Shown here: positions 20,201 to 28,489 of the stretch, piece by piece
Numbering within the stretch: position 1 is the first letter of the stretch
Layout: each line of letters starts with the position of its first letter
NCBI RefSeq assembly: GCF_020075545.1
Contig: NZ_JAIQZK010000001.1
Coordinates: forward strand, 558,001 to 622,000
Direction of reading: 5' to 3'
DNA: 64,000 nt
Source of the DNA: Nocardioides sp. TRM66260-LWL
GTDB taxonomy: Bacteria > Actinomycetota > Actinomycetes > Propionibacteriales > Nocardioidaceae
The notes under the pieces: model-generated
Seen by the model: only the letters and a program-made list of their open reading frames with translations
What the model was told of the DNA's origin: nothing
Databases searched by the model: none
Program-made: the position numbers and the translations under genes

Positions 20201-21597
20201 ACGATCCGGTTGTCGACGGCGTCGTACTCGGCGGCGTCGTCGCCGGAGGGGTCGGTGGCCGGCGCGGCGGCCGTGCCGATCGGCGCCACCTGGAGGCTGC
20301 CGGGCACGTAGGTGGTGTCGGTGGGCACCGGGTCGCGCACCACGAGCTGGTCGGCGGCGTCCTCGCCGGTGTTGACGCCGTGCACCGTGTAGCGCAGCCG
20401 GTCTCCCTGCTCGACGACCCCGCCGTTCAGGTCCTGCACCGTCACGTCCTGCGTGACGGCGGGGGAGTAGAGCTCGGTGGCGAAGGTGACGACGCCCGGC
20501 GCGTAGACGTCGCCGGCCGTGGAGAGCCGGATGGTCGCGCTGGTGTCGCCGTTGCCGATGTAGGTGTTGCCGACGCTCACCTGCGCGTGCTCGTAGCCCA
20601 GGCCGTTGGGGTAGGCGGGGTCGGAGCCGCCGACCAGCGCGCCGTCACGGCTGGAGCGGGAGTCGAAGAAGTTGGTCGAGGGGTGCTGGGCGTCGGCGAG
20701 GGTGAGGCCGTTGAGCGTCGCGGCGTCGCCGACCAGGCCGAGGTCGCCCTCGTAGGTGACGAACCCGACCGTGCTGCGCACCGGGCCGGACGAGGGCGTC
20801 TGGAAGCCGTCGACGGTGATCTGGCCGGGGTTGGTGCCGTCGATCGAGGTGAGGCCGTCGAAGACCGTGAGGTTGCGGGCCGGCTGCGCGGGGTCGTGGT
20901 AGGCGACGACCAGCGACCAGCCGCCCAGGCGGTCGTTGCCGGTCGCGGCCTGCACGTTGGCCACGGTGTACGCGCCGGCGCCGGCGTCCTGCACCTGCTG
21001 GGTCACGTCGGCGAAGCCCTGGTAGATGACCAGGCCGTCGTCGAGGCTCGAGGCCTTGACGCTGCGGTAGCCGCCCTCGCCGGGGGCGTCCAGCAGCACG
21101 GTGCCGCGGGCCTCGCGGTCGGGTGCCGGCAGCCCGTTGGCGCCGGCCTCCACCTCGCCGCCCCAGTAGAGGCCGGCGAAGAGCACCTGGGCGCCGTCGG
21201 GCAGGTCGAGCGTGGCGGTGCTGGAGTCGAAGGTGTCGGGGTCGGAGTCGACGTCGACGTAGGTCATCGGGAAGGCGTTGTTGTTGACGCCGTTGCTCTG
21301 GGTGGTGCGCGGGCCGGCGTTGCGCGCCGTGAGGCAGCCGGGCGAGGAGTCGGGGCAGGTCATGACCGTGGTGCCGACGATCGTGAGGTCGCCGGTGTCG
21401 TTGACGCTGAACCGCTGCGTGAAGCCGCGGTCCGCGGCGTGCGCGGCGGGCGTCGGCAGCGCCAGGAAGACCGCGCCGGTGCCAGCCACGAGGGCCAGCG
21501 CCGTCGTCAGGCTCAGCGCGCCGGTGCGGGCGCGGGCGACGATCCTGCGGGATCGGGCGGCGAGGCGGGCGGCGGGACGGCGGGCCGAGACGGTCAT
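17236..21597 (-). CDS. Large secreted DUF11-repeat surface protein
   Basis: 1453 residues with a long signal peptide ending near PAAHAA. An N-terminal beta-rich domain of about 370 residues follows (VLFAGLYWGGEVEAG is typical of this type). Then come five DUF11-like repeats beginning TQDVTVQDL, DLRLAKTHTG, DLVLAKTASP, DLAVTDRVEG and LSVTKTVDK. The C-terminal part has paired-Cys segments, a Gly/Trp-rich stretch (GWGGGTGGTGGSWGGGGG) and a beta domain. No LPXTG sorting signal or C-terminal anchor is visible, so it is either secreted or held by the neighbouring lipoproteins. Probably adhesive or structural; expression may be controlled by the repeat at 21638-21655. Confidence 0.8.
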   Translation of the reverse strand: MTVSARRPAARLAARSRRIVARARTGALSLTTALALVAGTGAVFLALPTPAAHAADRGFTQRFSVNDTGDLTIVGTTVMTCPDSSPGCLTARNAGPRTTQSNGVNNNAFPMTYVDVDSDPDTFDSSTATLDLPDGAQVLFAGLYWGGEVEAGANGLPAPDREARGTVLLDAPGEGGYRSVKASSLDDGLVIYQGFADVTQQVQDAGAGAYTVANVQAATGNDRLGGWSLVVAYHDPAQPARNLTVFDGLTSIDGTNPGQITVDGFQTPSSGPVRSTVGFVTYEGDLGLVGDAATLNGLTLADAQHPSTNFFDSRSSRDGALVGGSDPAYPNGLGYEHAQVSVGNTYIGNGDTSATIRLSTAGDVYAPGVVTFATELYSPAVTQDVTVQDLNGGVVEQGDRLRYTVHGVNTGEDAADQLVVRDPVPTDTTYVPGSLQVAPIGTAAAPATDPSGDDAAEYDAVDNRIVARLGAGADASVGGRLAPGDDYTLVFDVTVNGPEPALADGTTLTDRATASFVSSTLGTPFTVVSSVDTVVATADLRLAKTHTGSIVRGAPVTYRLAVRNVGHAGTQGVVTLSDPLPDGLTYQDASGIGWDCAPVVDSGRPTVVCTTSDRLEPGGTYPPVLVTARVADAAPDAVANTGTVVGGGDGVPDDNSSTDSAPTVAITDLVLAKTASPTVVPVGGTTDFALTVRNQGPSTSSGSTVVDTLPAGLTFVSADAACSADATGSQVSCEVGTLAVGRSATLRVTARAALGTAGSTQTNTAVVTARQPDPDLIGNAAKATVTVRPVDLAVTDRVEGAPASLTAGTTYAWLLDARNLGGSPAADSVLRFSLPTGVSVAASSLDSRCTLDGATDATRVTCVLGTVAAGATVPTIRVVGTLAASASAPGTVDSTATVGTSEPDADLSNNTASTSTPITAVAAPRLAGLSVTKTVDKPTARSGDTLTWTLVAANAGPAAAENVMLSDRLPAGVTVTSVTSAAGAPSACTRTATTISCPQGTLAVGAKRVVVVKATVDALSATDAASHALVTSDVETKVSVPAGTIGQATATCPAGSTVVDGSVRLDSIDTRYGSLADAGVLVSTPTSDGTGWSGRIRNPNRVSLQGAVVAVCLTGSTSTREARPHTLPASSVAKSSVAWSAGTRTSGLDCPTGRLPIAPGWSLTGGPGKMRTSQPGTSDWGFGSDVPSGTASFTASLTVRCLGTTVDARDGHAHALRTRTVGGTFRVAPGRTSSAALTCPTGSTGVLASWTSNSGLVFLGDDPRDDVRVFTFANPTWSYLDAQIALRCLDLRTGAGYRSTTLVNTAIVSTTTPDATTADDQASATTVVDDGAGTGTGGWGGGTGGTGGSWGGGGGCGRVVAGTARGDALRVHVTSARTGTVRLRVLAADAGSGVRRGTVLADRRVRFAAGARDVSLQVRDVARAAVRDASIRRVTVELTLPDGGHQRRTVRLT

Positions 21598-21637
21598 GCC
21601 CGACGGGATCGGCGGGCCGACGGCCCGACCGAGACGT

Positions 21638-21655
21638 CGTTACCGGATCGTTACC
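21638..21655. promoter_or_regulatory. Direct-repeat operator upstream of the DUF11 gene
   Basis: Two copies of CGTTACC start 11 nt apart (21638-21644, 21649-21655). They lie 41-58 nt upstream of the DUF11 start, read as GGTAACG on that strand. The 11-nt direct-repeat geometry is that of OmpR/PhoP-type response regulator sites. Confidence 0.45.
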
Positions 21656-21694
21656 ATTCTGTGGGGGTCGACCGGTTGTCGTGTGGGCGAGGGA

Positions 21695-22213
21695 TCAGTC
21701 GAGCAGGAGCGCCGCGAGGGTCGCGCCGAGCTCGCCGACGGCCCCGAGCGCGGCGTCGTCGACGTCGCCGAGCAGCTCGACGGGCGCGGCGGCGGCGACC
21801 CAGCCGAGCGCTCCCGCGATCGACGTCACCGCCCGCACCGCGCCCGTCACGTCGTGCCGGCCGTGCACCCACAGCCCGTACGGACGCCGCGCGGCGCGCC
21901 CGCCGACCGGCTGGCCGTCCGGTCCCAGCGCGCCGCCGACCTCGAGGAACACGGTGTCGAAGAAGTGCTTCATCGCGCCGGCCATGTAGCCGAGGTTCGC
22001 CGGGCAGCCGAGCAGCACCGCGTCGGCGTCGAGCACGTCGGCCGGCTGCGCCTCCAGCGCCGGCCGCTCCACCACCTCGAGCGCCGCGCCCCGCGCCTGC
22101 GCGTCGGCGAGCGCGTCGACGAGGTCGGGGTGCCGCGTGCCGGCGAGCGCGGCGTCGGCCAGGGCGCGGGTGCCGCGCGTGGGGGCGTGGTGGACGACGA
22201 GCAGCCGGGGCAC
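21695..22213 (-). CDS. Flavodoxin-like NAD(P)H-dependent FMN reductase
   Basis: 172 residues with a flavodoxin fold. The phosphate-binding start is LLVVHHAPTRGTRALADA, and DADAVLLGCPANLGYMAGAMKHFFD is the family's isoalloxazine-side motif. Related proteins are annotated as flavodoxin or NADPH-dependent FMN reductase (WrbA-like). Divergent from nadE with 35 nt between starts, so the two may share a control region. Partner unknown. Confidence 0.78.
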   Translation of the reverse strand: MPRLLVVHHAPTRGTRALADAALAGTRHPDLVDALADAQARGAALEVVERPALEAQPADVLDADAVLLGCPANLGYMAGAMKHFFDTVFLEVGGALGPDGQPVGGRAARRPYGLWVHGRHDVTGAVRAVTSIAGALGWVAAAAPVELLGDVDDAALGAVGELGATLAALLLD

Positions 22214-22236
22214 GCGCCGCAGGCTAGCGGCGTCCC

Positions 22237-22242
22237 TAGACT
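22237..22242 (+). promoter_or_regulatory. -10 box of nadE, leaderless
   Basis: TAGACT with exactly 6 nt before the GTG start of nadE. Confidence 0.55.
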
Positions 22243-22248
22243 CGCGAC

Positions 22249-24300
22249 GTGGACTTCCTCTCGGCCTACGCGCAGGGCTTCGCCCGGGTCGCGGCCTGCA
22301 CGGTGCCCGTCGCGATCGCCGACCCGGCCCGCAACGCCCGCACCGTGCTCGAGGAGGTGCGCGCCTGCCACGACGACGCGGTCGCCGTGGCCGTCTTCCC
22401 CGAGCTGTGCCTCTCGGGCTACGCGCTCGACGACCTGCTGCTGCAGGACGTCCTCCTCGACGCCGTCGTCGCGGCGCTCGGCACGCTGCTCGAGGGCACC
22501 CGCGAGCTGCTCCCGGTGGTCGTCGTCGGCGCGCCCCTGCGCCTGGGCACCCGAGTGCTCAACTGCGCGGTCGTCCTGCACCGCGGCCGGGTGCTCGGCC
22601 TCGCGCCGAAGTCGAGCCTGCCGACGTACCGCGAGTTCTACGAGCGCCGCCACTTCGCGCCCGGCGACGACCGCCGCGGCTCGGTGGTGACGATCCCCGG
22701 GCTCGGCGCCGCGGGCGTCGACCTGCCCTGCGGCCCCGACCTGGTCTTCGCCGCCGCCGACCTGCCCGACCTGCGGCTGCACGTCGAGGTCTGCGAGGAC
22801 ATGTGGGTGCCCATCCCGCCGTCGGCCGAAGCCGCCCTGGCCGGCGCCACGGTGCTCGCGAACCTCTCCGGCAGCCCGATCACCGTCGCGCGCGCCGAGG
22901 ACCGTCGGCTCCTCGTCCGCAGCGCCAGCGCCCGCTGCAGCGCCGCCTACGTCTACGCCGCGGCCGGCGAGGGCGAGTCGAGCACCGACCTGTCGTGGGA
23001 CGGGCAGACGCTCGTCTACGAGTGCGGCGACCTGCTGGCCGAGGGCGAGCGGTTCCCCAGCGGCGCGCGACGGATCGTGGCCGACGTCGACCTCGTGCGC
23101 ATCCGCCAGGAGCGCATGCGTCAGGGCACCTTCGACGACAACCGGCGCACCCACGCCGCGCGGGTCGACGCGATCCGCACGGTCCCGTTCACGCTCGCCC
23201 CGCCGGCGGGCGACGTCGGCCTGCGGCGCACGGTGCGCCGCTTCCCCTTCGTGCCCGACGACGCCTCCCGGCTGGCGCTCGACTGCTACGAGGCCTACAG
23301 CATCCAGGTCGCCGGCCTCGAGCAGCGGCTGCGCGCGATCGGGACGCCGAAGGCGGTCATCGGCGTCAGCGGCGGCCTCGACTCCACCCACGCGCTGCTC
23401 GTCGCGGTGCGCGCGATGGACCGGCTGGGCCGCCCGCGCAGCGACGTCCACGCCTTCACCATGCCGGGCTTCGCGACCACCGAGACCACCCGCTCCTACG
23501 CCGAGCGGCTCGCCACGAGCCTCGGCGTCACCTTCGAGCAGGTCGACATCCGTCCGGCGGCCGAGCAGATGCTCGCCGACCTCGGCCACCCCTACGCCGC
23601 CGGTGCCGACGACTACGACGTCACCTTCGAGAACGTCCAGGCCGGCCTGCGCTACGACTACCTCTTCCGGCTCGCGAACCACCGAGGCGGCATCGTCGTG
23701 GGCACCGGCGACCTCTCCGAGCTCGCGCTCGGCTGGTGCACCTACGGGGTGGGCGACCAGATGTCGCACTACAACGTCAACGCCGGCGTGCCGAAGACGC
23801 TGATCCAGCACCTCATCCGCTGGGTCGCCGACAGCGGCGAGGTCGACGCCGCGACGTCCGGGCTGCTGCACGAGATCCTGGCGCTGGAGATCACCCCCGA
23901 GCTCGTGCCGACCCGCGAGGGCGAGCGACCCCAGGCCACCGAGGACGCCGTCGGGCCGTATGCCCTGCAGGACTTCACGCTCTTCCACGTGCTGCGCCAC
24001 GGCATGGCGCCGAGTCGCATCGCGTTCCTGGCCTCGCACGCCTGGCGCGACGCCGAGGCCGGCTCGTGGCCGCCCGGACTGCCCGACGACCGGCGCGTCG
24101 CCTACGACCTGCCGACGATCGTCCGCTGGCTCGAGGTGTTCTGCCGGCGCTTCTTCGCCAGCCAGTTCAAGCGCTCGGCGCTGCCGAACGGCCCGAAGGT
24201 CAGCGCCGGCGGGACGATGTCGCCGCGCGGCGACTGGCGGATGCCCTCGGACGCCTCGGCGTCGGCCTGGCTGGCCGACCTGGAGCGCGTCCCCCGCTGA
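22249..24300 (+). CDS. nadE: Glutamine-dependent NAD+ synthetase
   Basis: 683 residues, converting deamido-NAD+, glutamine and ATP to NAD+. The N-terminal nitrilase-type glutaminase has its Glu-Lys-Cys triad in FPELCLSGY, LAPKSSLPTYREF and VEVCEDMW. The C-terminal ATP-pyrophosphatase synthetase has the P-loop GVSGGLDSTHALL, and the C-terminal region contains RFFASQFKRSALPNGPKV. Ammonia is channelled between the two in this long actinobacterial form. The GTG start is supported by a -10 six nt upstream; conserved residues follow directly. Confidence 0.95.
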   Translation: MDFLSAYAQGFARVAACTVPVAIADPARNARTVLEEVRACHDDAVAVAVFPELCLSGYALDDLLLQDVLLDAVVAALGTLLEGTRELLPVVVVGAPLRLGTRVLNCAVVLHRGRVLGLAPKSSLPTYREFYERRHFAPGDDRRGSVVTIPGLGAAGVDLPCGPDLVFAAADLPDLRLHVEVCEDMWVPIPPSAEAALAGATVLANLSGSPITVARAEDRRLLVRSASARCSAAYVYAAAGEGESSTDLSWDGQTLVYECGDLLAEGERFPSGARRIVADVDLVRIRQERMRQGTFDDNRRTHAARVDAIRTVPFTLAPPAGDVGLRRTVRRFPFVPDDASRLALDCYEAYSIQVAGLEQRLRAIGTPKAVIGVSGGLDSTHALLVAVRAMDRLGRPRSDVHAFTMPGFATTETTRSYAERLATSLGVTFEQVDIRPAAEQMLADLGHPYAAGADDYDVTFENVQAGLRYDYLFRLANHRGGIVVGTGDLSELALGWCTYGVGDQMSHYNVNAGVPKTLIQHLIRWVADSGEVDAATSGLLHEILALEITPELVPTREGERPQATEDAVGPYALQDFTLFHVLRHGMAPSRIAFLASHAWRDAEAGSWPPGLPDDRRVAYDLPTIVRWLEVFCRRFFASQFKRSALPNGPKVSAGGTMSPRGDWRMPSDASASAWLADLERVPR

Positions 24301-24489
24301 TCGGGCAGGTCCCTCGGCGGTGTCCTGAGATCTCCTGAGGACTCCTCGCCCGCGGTCGCAACCGGATCGCGATCGCCCGCGTCCACGGTGGCGAACCCGC
24401 TGAACGCGGTCAGCGCGGACGCCGACGTGGCGCCGCGCCCCACCCTGGGTCCCCACGAGGGGCCCGCCACCCCAGAAGGAATCCCCAGC

Positions 24490-25089
24490 ATGTCGCTGCT
24501 CGGCTCTCGGGGCCCGGCTCTCGCCGGCGCCGTCCTCGCCCTCTCCGCCGTCGTCGCCCCCCTCGCCGCCACCACGGCGCCCGCCACCGCGGCCGCGGCT
24601 CCGCTCACGAAGGTCACGCTGAAGGTCTCGAACTGCGAGGGCTGCTCGTTCGCCCCGACCTCGGCCGTCGAGGGCGCGTCGGTGTTCCAGACGTGGAGCG
24701 CGGAGCCCCGCACCGTCCAGGACGGCACCGTCACCTTCACCGTGCCGACCTGGCGCACCCGCGGTCTCGTCTTCGCGGTCGACGCCCCGTGGGCCGGTCG
24801 ATACGGCGCCCAGCCGCTCGTCACGATGCACGAGAGCGGCGCGAAGGTCGGCTCGGCGGTCACCGCCACCCAGGCCGCGACGGCGAAGGCGGGCCACGTC
24901 TGCTTCGCCGGCACCGCGTCGCGCAGCATCACCCTCGCGGTGAAGGTCGGCCGGGTGACCCTGAAGGACGAGCGCGGCCGTGCGTCGGTGCAGCCCCGGG
25001 CCTTCGCCGCGGTCACCCAGCCCTACCTCGGTGACTCCCGCCGCACCGACGGCGGCGTCGTCTTCACCCAGGAGACCGTGTTCTGCTGA
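24490..25089 (+). CDS. Secreted protein of unknown function
   Basis: 199 residues. A signal peptide of about 35 residues (ALAGAVLALSAVVAPLAA, then an Ala-rich cleavage region) precedes a beta-rich domain with four cysteines (SNCEGCSFAP, HVCFAG, C-terminal VFC), probably disulphide bonded. I do not recognise the family. SD AGAAGGA at about 24475 fits ATG 24490. The gene stands alone, 189 nt after nadE, and is followed by two strong hairpins. A secreted structural or binding protein is all that can be said. Confidence 0.7.
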   Translation: MSLLGSRGPALAGAVLALSAVVAPLAATTAPATAAAAPLTKVTLKVSNCEGCSFAPTSAVEGASVFQTWSAEPRTVQDGTVTFTVPTWRTRGLVFAVDAPWAGRYGAQPLVTMHESGAKVGSAVTATQAATAKAGHVCFAGTASRSITLAVKVGRVTLKDERGRASVQPRAFAAVTQPYLGDSRRTDGGVVFTQETVFC

Positions 25090-25094
25090 TCGGC

Positions 25095-25110
25095 CGGGCC
25101 GCACGGCCCG
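25095..25110 (+). terminator. First hairpin after the secreted protein gene
   Basis: CGGGCC - GCAC - GGCCCG, a perfect 6-bp GC stem 5 nt after the stop codon. It probably acts with the longer hairpin at 25138-25176. Confidence 0.4.
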
Positions 25111-25137
25111 CGCCGGCGAACCACCGCACCAGCGCCG

Positions 25138-25176
25138 CGAGGGCGCGTCGACCTCCCGGGAGTCGACGCGCCCTCG
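25138..25176. terminator. Strong 15-bp hairpin terminator
   Basis: Perfect 15-bp arms (25138-25152 and 25162-25176, CGAGGGCGCGTCGAC and its complement) around a 9-nt loop. It is the longest perfect inverted repeat noticed in the window. No long U run, as usual in high-GC actinobacteria. Isolates the flanking secreted protein genes. Confidence 0.7.
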
Positions 25177-25310
25177 TCGCGCGTCCGGGTGTCCGGCGTC
25201 ACATCCCGTGCGCGTCGGGCCCGAAATGGGCGTGTCGACGCCGCCCGGCTGGTAGAACCGGGGCGCGCGGTGCGGGACCGCGCAGGGGATGCGGTCGGAG
25301 GACTCGGGGC

Positions 25311-26366
25311 GTGGCACAGCGGTACGGCCTGCGGCGCGGTCTGAGCAGGGTCGCGCAGTCGCAGCTCGCCGCCCTCGCCACCATCCTCGTGCTGCTCGCC
25401 AGCATGCCGGCCGATGCGACGGCCGCCACCCGCGAGCCCATGCCCTCCTCCGAGGCCGTCTCCGTCGGCCGCGGCCTCGGCCCGTCGGCCGTCGACACCA
25501 CGCCCAGTCGCAGCGAGTGGAGCGCCGCCCGCGCCGGTCGCGGCACCGTCTACCAGGTCACGTTCTGGGCGCCGGCCGGCGTCAAGATCCTGGTCGAGGG
25601 GCTGCTGCCGCTCACGGTGCCCGCCAGCGCCGCCGACGGCCATCTCGCCGGCATCGCCGTGGCCCGCTGCCGCGGCGACGGCGGCGACCGGCGCACCATG
25701 ACGATCGCCCGCAACATCCGCCGCGGGCAGACCGTGCGGCTGCGCCCCGGCTTCCTCTACACCCCGACGATCACCGGCGACCACCGCTGCGAGGTCGCGC
25801 TGCGCACCGGACGCCCGCGGCCGGCCCGCTACGGCGGTGCGTCCAACACCGTCCGGCTCGCGCCGGGCGGGCAGCTGCGGGTGAGCCGTGCCGACGACGC
25901 CGTCTCCGAGAGCTTCCGTCCGGGACGCCCGAGCCCGCTGGTGCGCCGCGGACGCCCGCTGCCGACGTTCGCGGCCGTGCGCATCCCCAGCACGATGCCC
26001 CGCTTCCAGATCGCCTTCGCGACCTACCTGACCTCGTGCACCTCGCGCAGCGGCAGCTACGACACGATCAGCGGTCGCTACACCTGCCCGCAGCGGCTGG
26101 TCCGGCGCAGCGACTCGCGGGTGCGGGTCCGGGTGCTGCTGGCCCAGCTCGGCGGCGGCACCTGCGGACGTCGGGTGGCGCTCGTCGACCAGGTCGTGCG
26201 GGTCGACAAGCACCTGCACCACCTGCCGTTCTGGCGGGGCGTCTCCGGCGAGCTGCGCCCCGACTGCGGCGACGCCGTGGCCCGCCTGTCGTTCACCACG
26301 CTCAGCGCGACGCCGGTCGTCGTCCACCGCAGCGGCACCCTGCTGCGGGTGCGCGTCCGACCCTGA
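25311..26366 (+). CDS. Exported basic protein of unknown function
   Basis: 351 residues from GTG 25311, supported by CGGAGGA at about 25296. The N-terminal hydrophobic segment (QLAALATILVLLASMPADA) with a cleavage-like region suggests secretion. The mature part is rich in Arg and Val and in short beta-like segments, with paired cysteines (VARCRGDGG, DHRCEVAL, TSCTSRSG, YTCPQRL, GGTCGRRV, RPDCGDAV). I recognise no family. It ends 70 nt before glnA2, which has its own promoter. Confidence 0.65.
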   Translation: MAQRYGLRRGLSRVAQSQLAALATILVLLASMPADATAATREPMPSSEAVSVGRGLGPSAVDTTPSRSEWSAARAGRGTVYQVTFWAPAGVKILVEGLLPLTVPASAADGHLAGIAVARCRGDGGDRRTMTIARNIRRGQTVRLRPGFLYTPTITGDHRCEVALRTGRPRPARYGGASNTVRLAPGGQLRVSRADDAVSESFRPGRPSPLVRRGRPLPTFAAVRIPSTMPRFQIAFATYLTSCTSRSGSYDTISGRYTCPQRLVRRSDSRVRVRVLLAQLGGGTCGRRVALVDQVVRVDKHLHHLPFWRGVSGELRPDCGDAVARLSFTTLSATPVVVHRSGTLLRVRVRP

Positions 26367-26424
26367 CGCCGATCCCGTCGCGGCCGCGTCGCGCGCCCGT
26401 CGCCGGGCCGTCGTCGCGCCCGGC

Positions 26425-26430
26425 TAGGGT
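26425..26430 (+). promoter_or_regulatory. -10 box of glnA2, leaderless
   Basis: TAGGGT with 6 nt before ATG 26437, indicating a transcript that starts at the glnA2 initiation codon. Confidence 0.55.
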
Positions 26431-26436
26431 GCGCGC

Positions 26437-27777
26437 ATGGGCAAGCAGGAAGACTTCGTTCTCCGCGCTCTCGAGGAGCGTGACGTCCGGTTCGTCCGGC
26501 TCTGGTTCACCGACGTGCTGGGCTCGCTGAAGTCCGTCGCGGTGGCCCCGGCCGAGCTCGAGGGCGCCTTCTCGGAGGGCATCGGCTTCGACGGCTCCGC
26601 GATCGAGGGGTTCACCCGGGTATTCGAGGCCGACATGCTGGCCAAGCCCGATCCGTCGACCTTCCAGATCCTGCCGTGGCGCAGCGGCGAGGGCCCGGCC
26701 ACCGCCCGCATGTTCTGCGACATCGAGATGCCCGATGGCTCGCCGTCGTTCGCCGACCCGCGCCACGTGCTCAAGCGGACGCTGGGCAGGGCCGCGGAGC
26801 AGGGGTTCACCTTCTACACCCACCCCGAGATCGAGTTCTACCTGTTCAAGGACATGCCGGGAGCCGGCGAGGAGCCCGTGCCGGTCGACCGCAGCGGCTA
26901 CTTCGACCACACCGCGCAGTCCGAGGGCGCCGACTTCCGCCGCGAGGCGATCACGATGCTCGAGGCGATGGGCATCTCGGTGGAGTTCAGCCACCACGAG
27001 GCGGGGCCGGGCCAGCAGGAGATCGACCTGCGCTACGCCGACGCGCTCTCCACCGCCGACAACATCATGACCTTCCGCACCGTCATCCGCGAGGTCGCGC
27101 TGAGCCAGGGCATCTGGGCCTCCTTCATGCCCAAGCCGTTCACCACCCACCCCGGCTCGGGCATGCACACCCACGTCAGCCTGTTCGAGGGCGACGAGAA
27201 CGCCTTCTACGAGGCCGGCGCGGAGTACCAGCTCTCGAAGGTCGGCCGGCACTTCATCGCCGGCGTCCTCCAGCACGCCGACGAGATCTCCGTGGTCACC
27301 AACCAGTGGGTCAACTCCTACAAGCGGATGATGTTCGGCGGCGAGGCGCCGTCCTACATCTGCTGGGGCCACAACAACCGCTCGGCGATGATCCGCGTGC
27401 CCATGTACAAGCCGATGAAGGGCCAGTCGACCCGCGTCGAGCTGCGCACGATCGACGCGGCGTGCAACCCCTACCTGGCCTTCGCGGCGGTGCTCGCGGC
27501 CGGCCTCAAGGGCATCGAGGGCGAGTACGCGCTGCCCGCGGAGGCCGAGGACGACGTGTGGTCGCTCTCCGAGCGCGAGCGCACCGCCCTGGGCATCAAG
27601 CCGCTGCCGCGCAACCTCAACGAGGCGATCGCGGTCGCCGAGGAGTCCGAGCTGCTCGCCGAGACCCTCGGCGAGCAGGTCTTCGACTTCCTCCTGCGCA
27701 ACAAGCGCGCCGAGTGGGACGAGTACCGCGGTCAGGTCTCGGCCTTCGAGCGCGACCGGATGCTGCCGATCATCTGA
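26437..27777 (+). CDS. glnA2: Glutamine synthetase, GlnA2 type
   Basis: 446 residues, class I-alpha-like glutamine synthetase: glutamate + NH3 + ATP to glutamine. Signatures include FDGSAIEGF, the substrate/metal-binding KPFTTHPGSGMHTHVSL and NNRSAMIRVP. Length and the glnA2-glnE neighbourhood match GlnA2 of mycobacteria, not the roughly 475-residue GlnA1. The adenylylation-site Tyr context of GlnA1 (NLYDLPP-like) is not present in the C-terminal part (RNLNEAIAVAEESELLAE), so this enzyme is probably not itself adenylylated by GlnE. Confidence 0.93.
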   Translation: MGKQEDFVLRALEERDVRFVRLWFTDVLGSLKSVAVAPAELEGAFSEGIGFDGSAIEGFTRVFEADMLAKPDPSTFQILPWRSGEGPATARMFCDIEMPDGSPSFADPRHVLKRTLGRAAEQGFTFYTHPEIEFYLFKDMPGAGEEPVPVDRSGYFDHTAQSEGADFRREAITMLEAMGISVEFSHHEAGPGQQEIDLRYADALSTADNIMTFRTVIREVALSQGIWASFMPKPFTTHPGSGMHTHVSLFEGDENAFYEAGAEYQLSKVGRHFIAGVLQHADEISVVTNQWVNSYKRMMFGGEAPSYICWGHNNRSAMIRVPMYKPMKGQSTRVELRTIDAACNPYLAFAAVLAAGLKGIEGEYALPAEAEDDVWSLSERERTALGIKPLPRNLNEAIAVAEESELLAETLGEQVFDFLLRNKRAEWDEYRGQVSAFERDRMLPII

Positions 27778-27781
27778 GCCG

Positions 27782-28489
27782 ATGCGTTCCGATCCCGCGC
27801 CGCGCGTCCTCGTCGTCCAGCACGAGGACGCCTGCCCGCCCGCGCTGCTCGGCGCCGGGCTCGAGGCCGCAGGGTGCGTGCTCGACGTGCGCCGCGGGCA
27901 CCTCGGCGAGCCGGTGCCCACCGAGCCGGGCGACGCGGACGCCGTGGTGGTGCTCGGCGGCGCGATGGGCGCCCACGACGACGCCGACCACGGGTGGCTC
28001 GGCGCCACGAAGGAGCTGATCCGCGCCAGCCGGGGCGCCGACGTGCCGCTGCTCGGCATCTGCCTGGGTCATCAGCTGATCGCGGTGGCGCTCGGCGGCG
28101 ACGCCGCGCCGAATCCGCGGGGCCGGCAAGCGGGCGTGGTGCCGGTCGGCTGGTCGCCGGCCGCCGCCGACGACCCGCTGCTCGGCGCGGCACGGGCGTC
28201 GGCCGCCGTCGGCGTCCACTTCAACGACGACGTCGTCCACACGCTGCCCGCCGGGGCGACGGCGCTCGCCGTCGCCCCGGGCGGGGAGCTGCAGGCCGCG
28301 CGCTACGGTCCGCGTGCCTGGGGGGTGCAGTGCCACCCCGAGGCCGACGTCGCGGTGTTCTCCGGCTGGCCCGGCACCGAGCCCCACGTCGCCGCGGTGG
28401 CCGACCGGGCCGCGGAGCTCGCCGCCGGCTGGGCGCCGCTCGCCCGGACCCTGGCGGCGCTGGCGCGCCAGCACGCCGGCGCGCGATGA
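27782..28489 (+). CDS. Class I glutamine amidotransferase-like protein
   Basis: 235 residues, GMP-synthase-type GATase-1 fold. The nucleophile elbow is LLGICLGHQL (catalytic Cys) and the His-Glu of the triad are in VQCHPEADV. Such stand-alone domains hydrolyse glutamine or related gamma-glutamyl amides, or serve a partner synthetase; none is adjacent. It starts 4 nt after glnA2 and its stop overlaps the glnE ATG, so it is co-expressed with glutamine synthesis and its regulator. That suggests a role in glutamine turnover or in detoxifying gamma-glutamyl compounds (inference). Confidence 0.85.
   Translation: MRSDPAPRVLVVQHEDACPPALLGAGLEAAGCVLDVRRGHLGEPVPTEPGDADAVVVLGGAMGAHDDADHGWLGATKELIRASRGADVPLLGICLGHQLIAVALGGDAAPNPRGRQAGVVPVGWSPAAADDPLLGAARASAAVGVHFNDDVVHTLPAGATALAVAPGGELQAARYGPRAWGVQCHPEADVAVFSGWPGTEPHVAAVADRAAELAAGWAPLARTLAALARQHAGAR

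Noticed and set aside
15628..22227. A 2199-residue open frame on the plus strand
   Set aside because: It is antisense to the Septum_form, DUF11 and flavodoxin-like genes, with Gly/Arg/Val-rich low-complexity translation. High GC leaves such frames open by chance.
24318..24340. Imperfect inverted/direct repeat around TCCTGAG after nadE
   Set aside because: The arms mismatch and the repeat is short; neither a terminator nor an operator can be supported.
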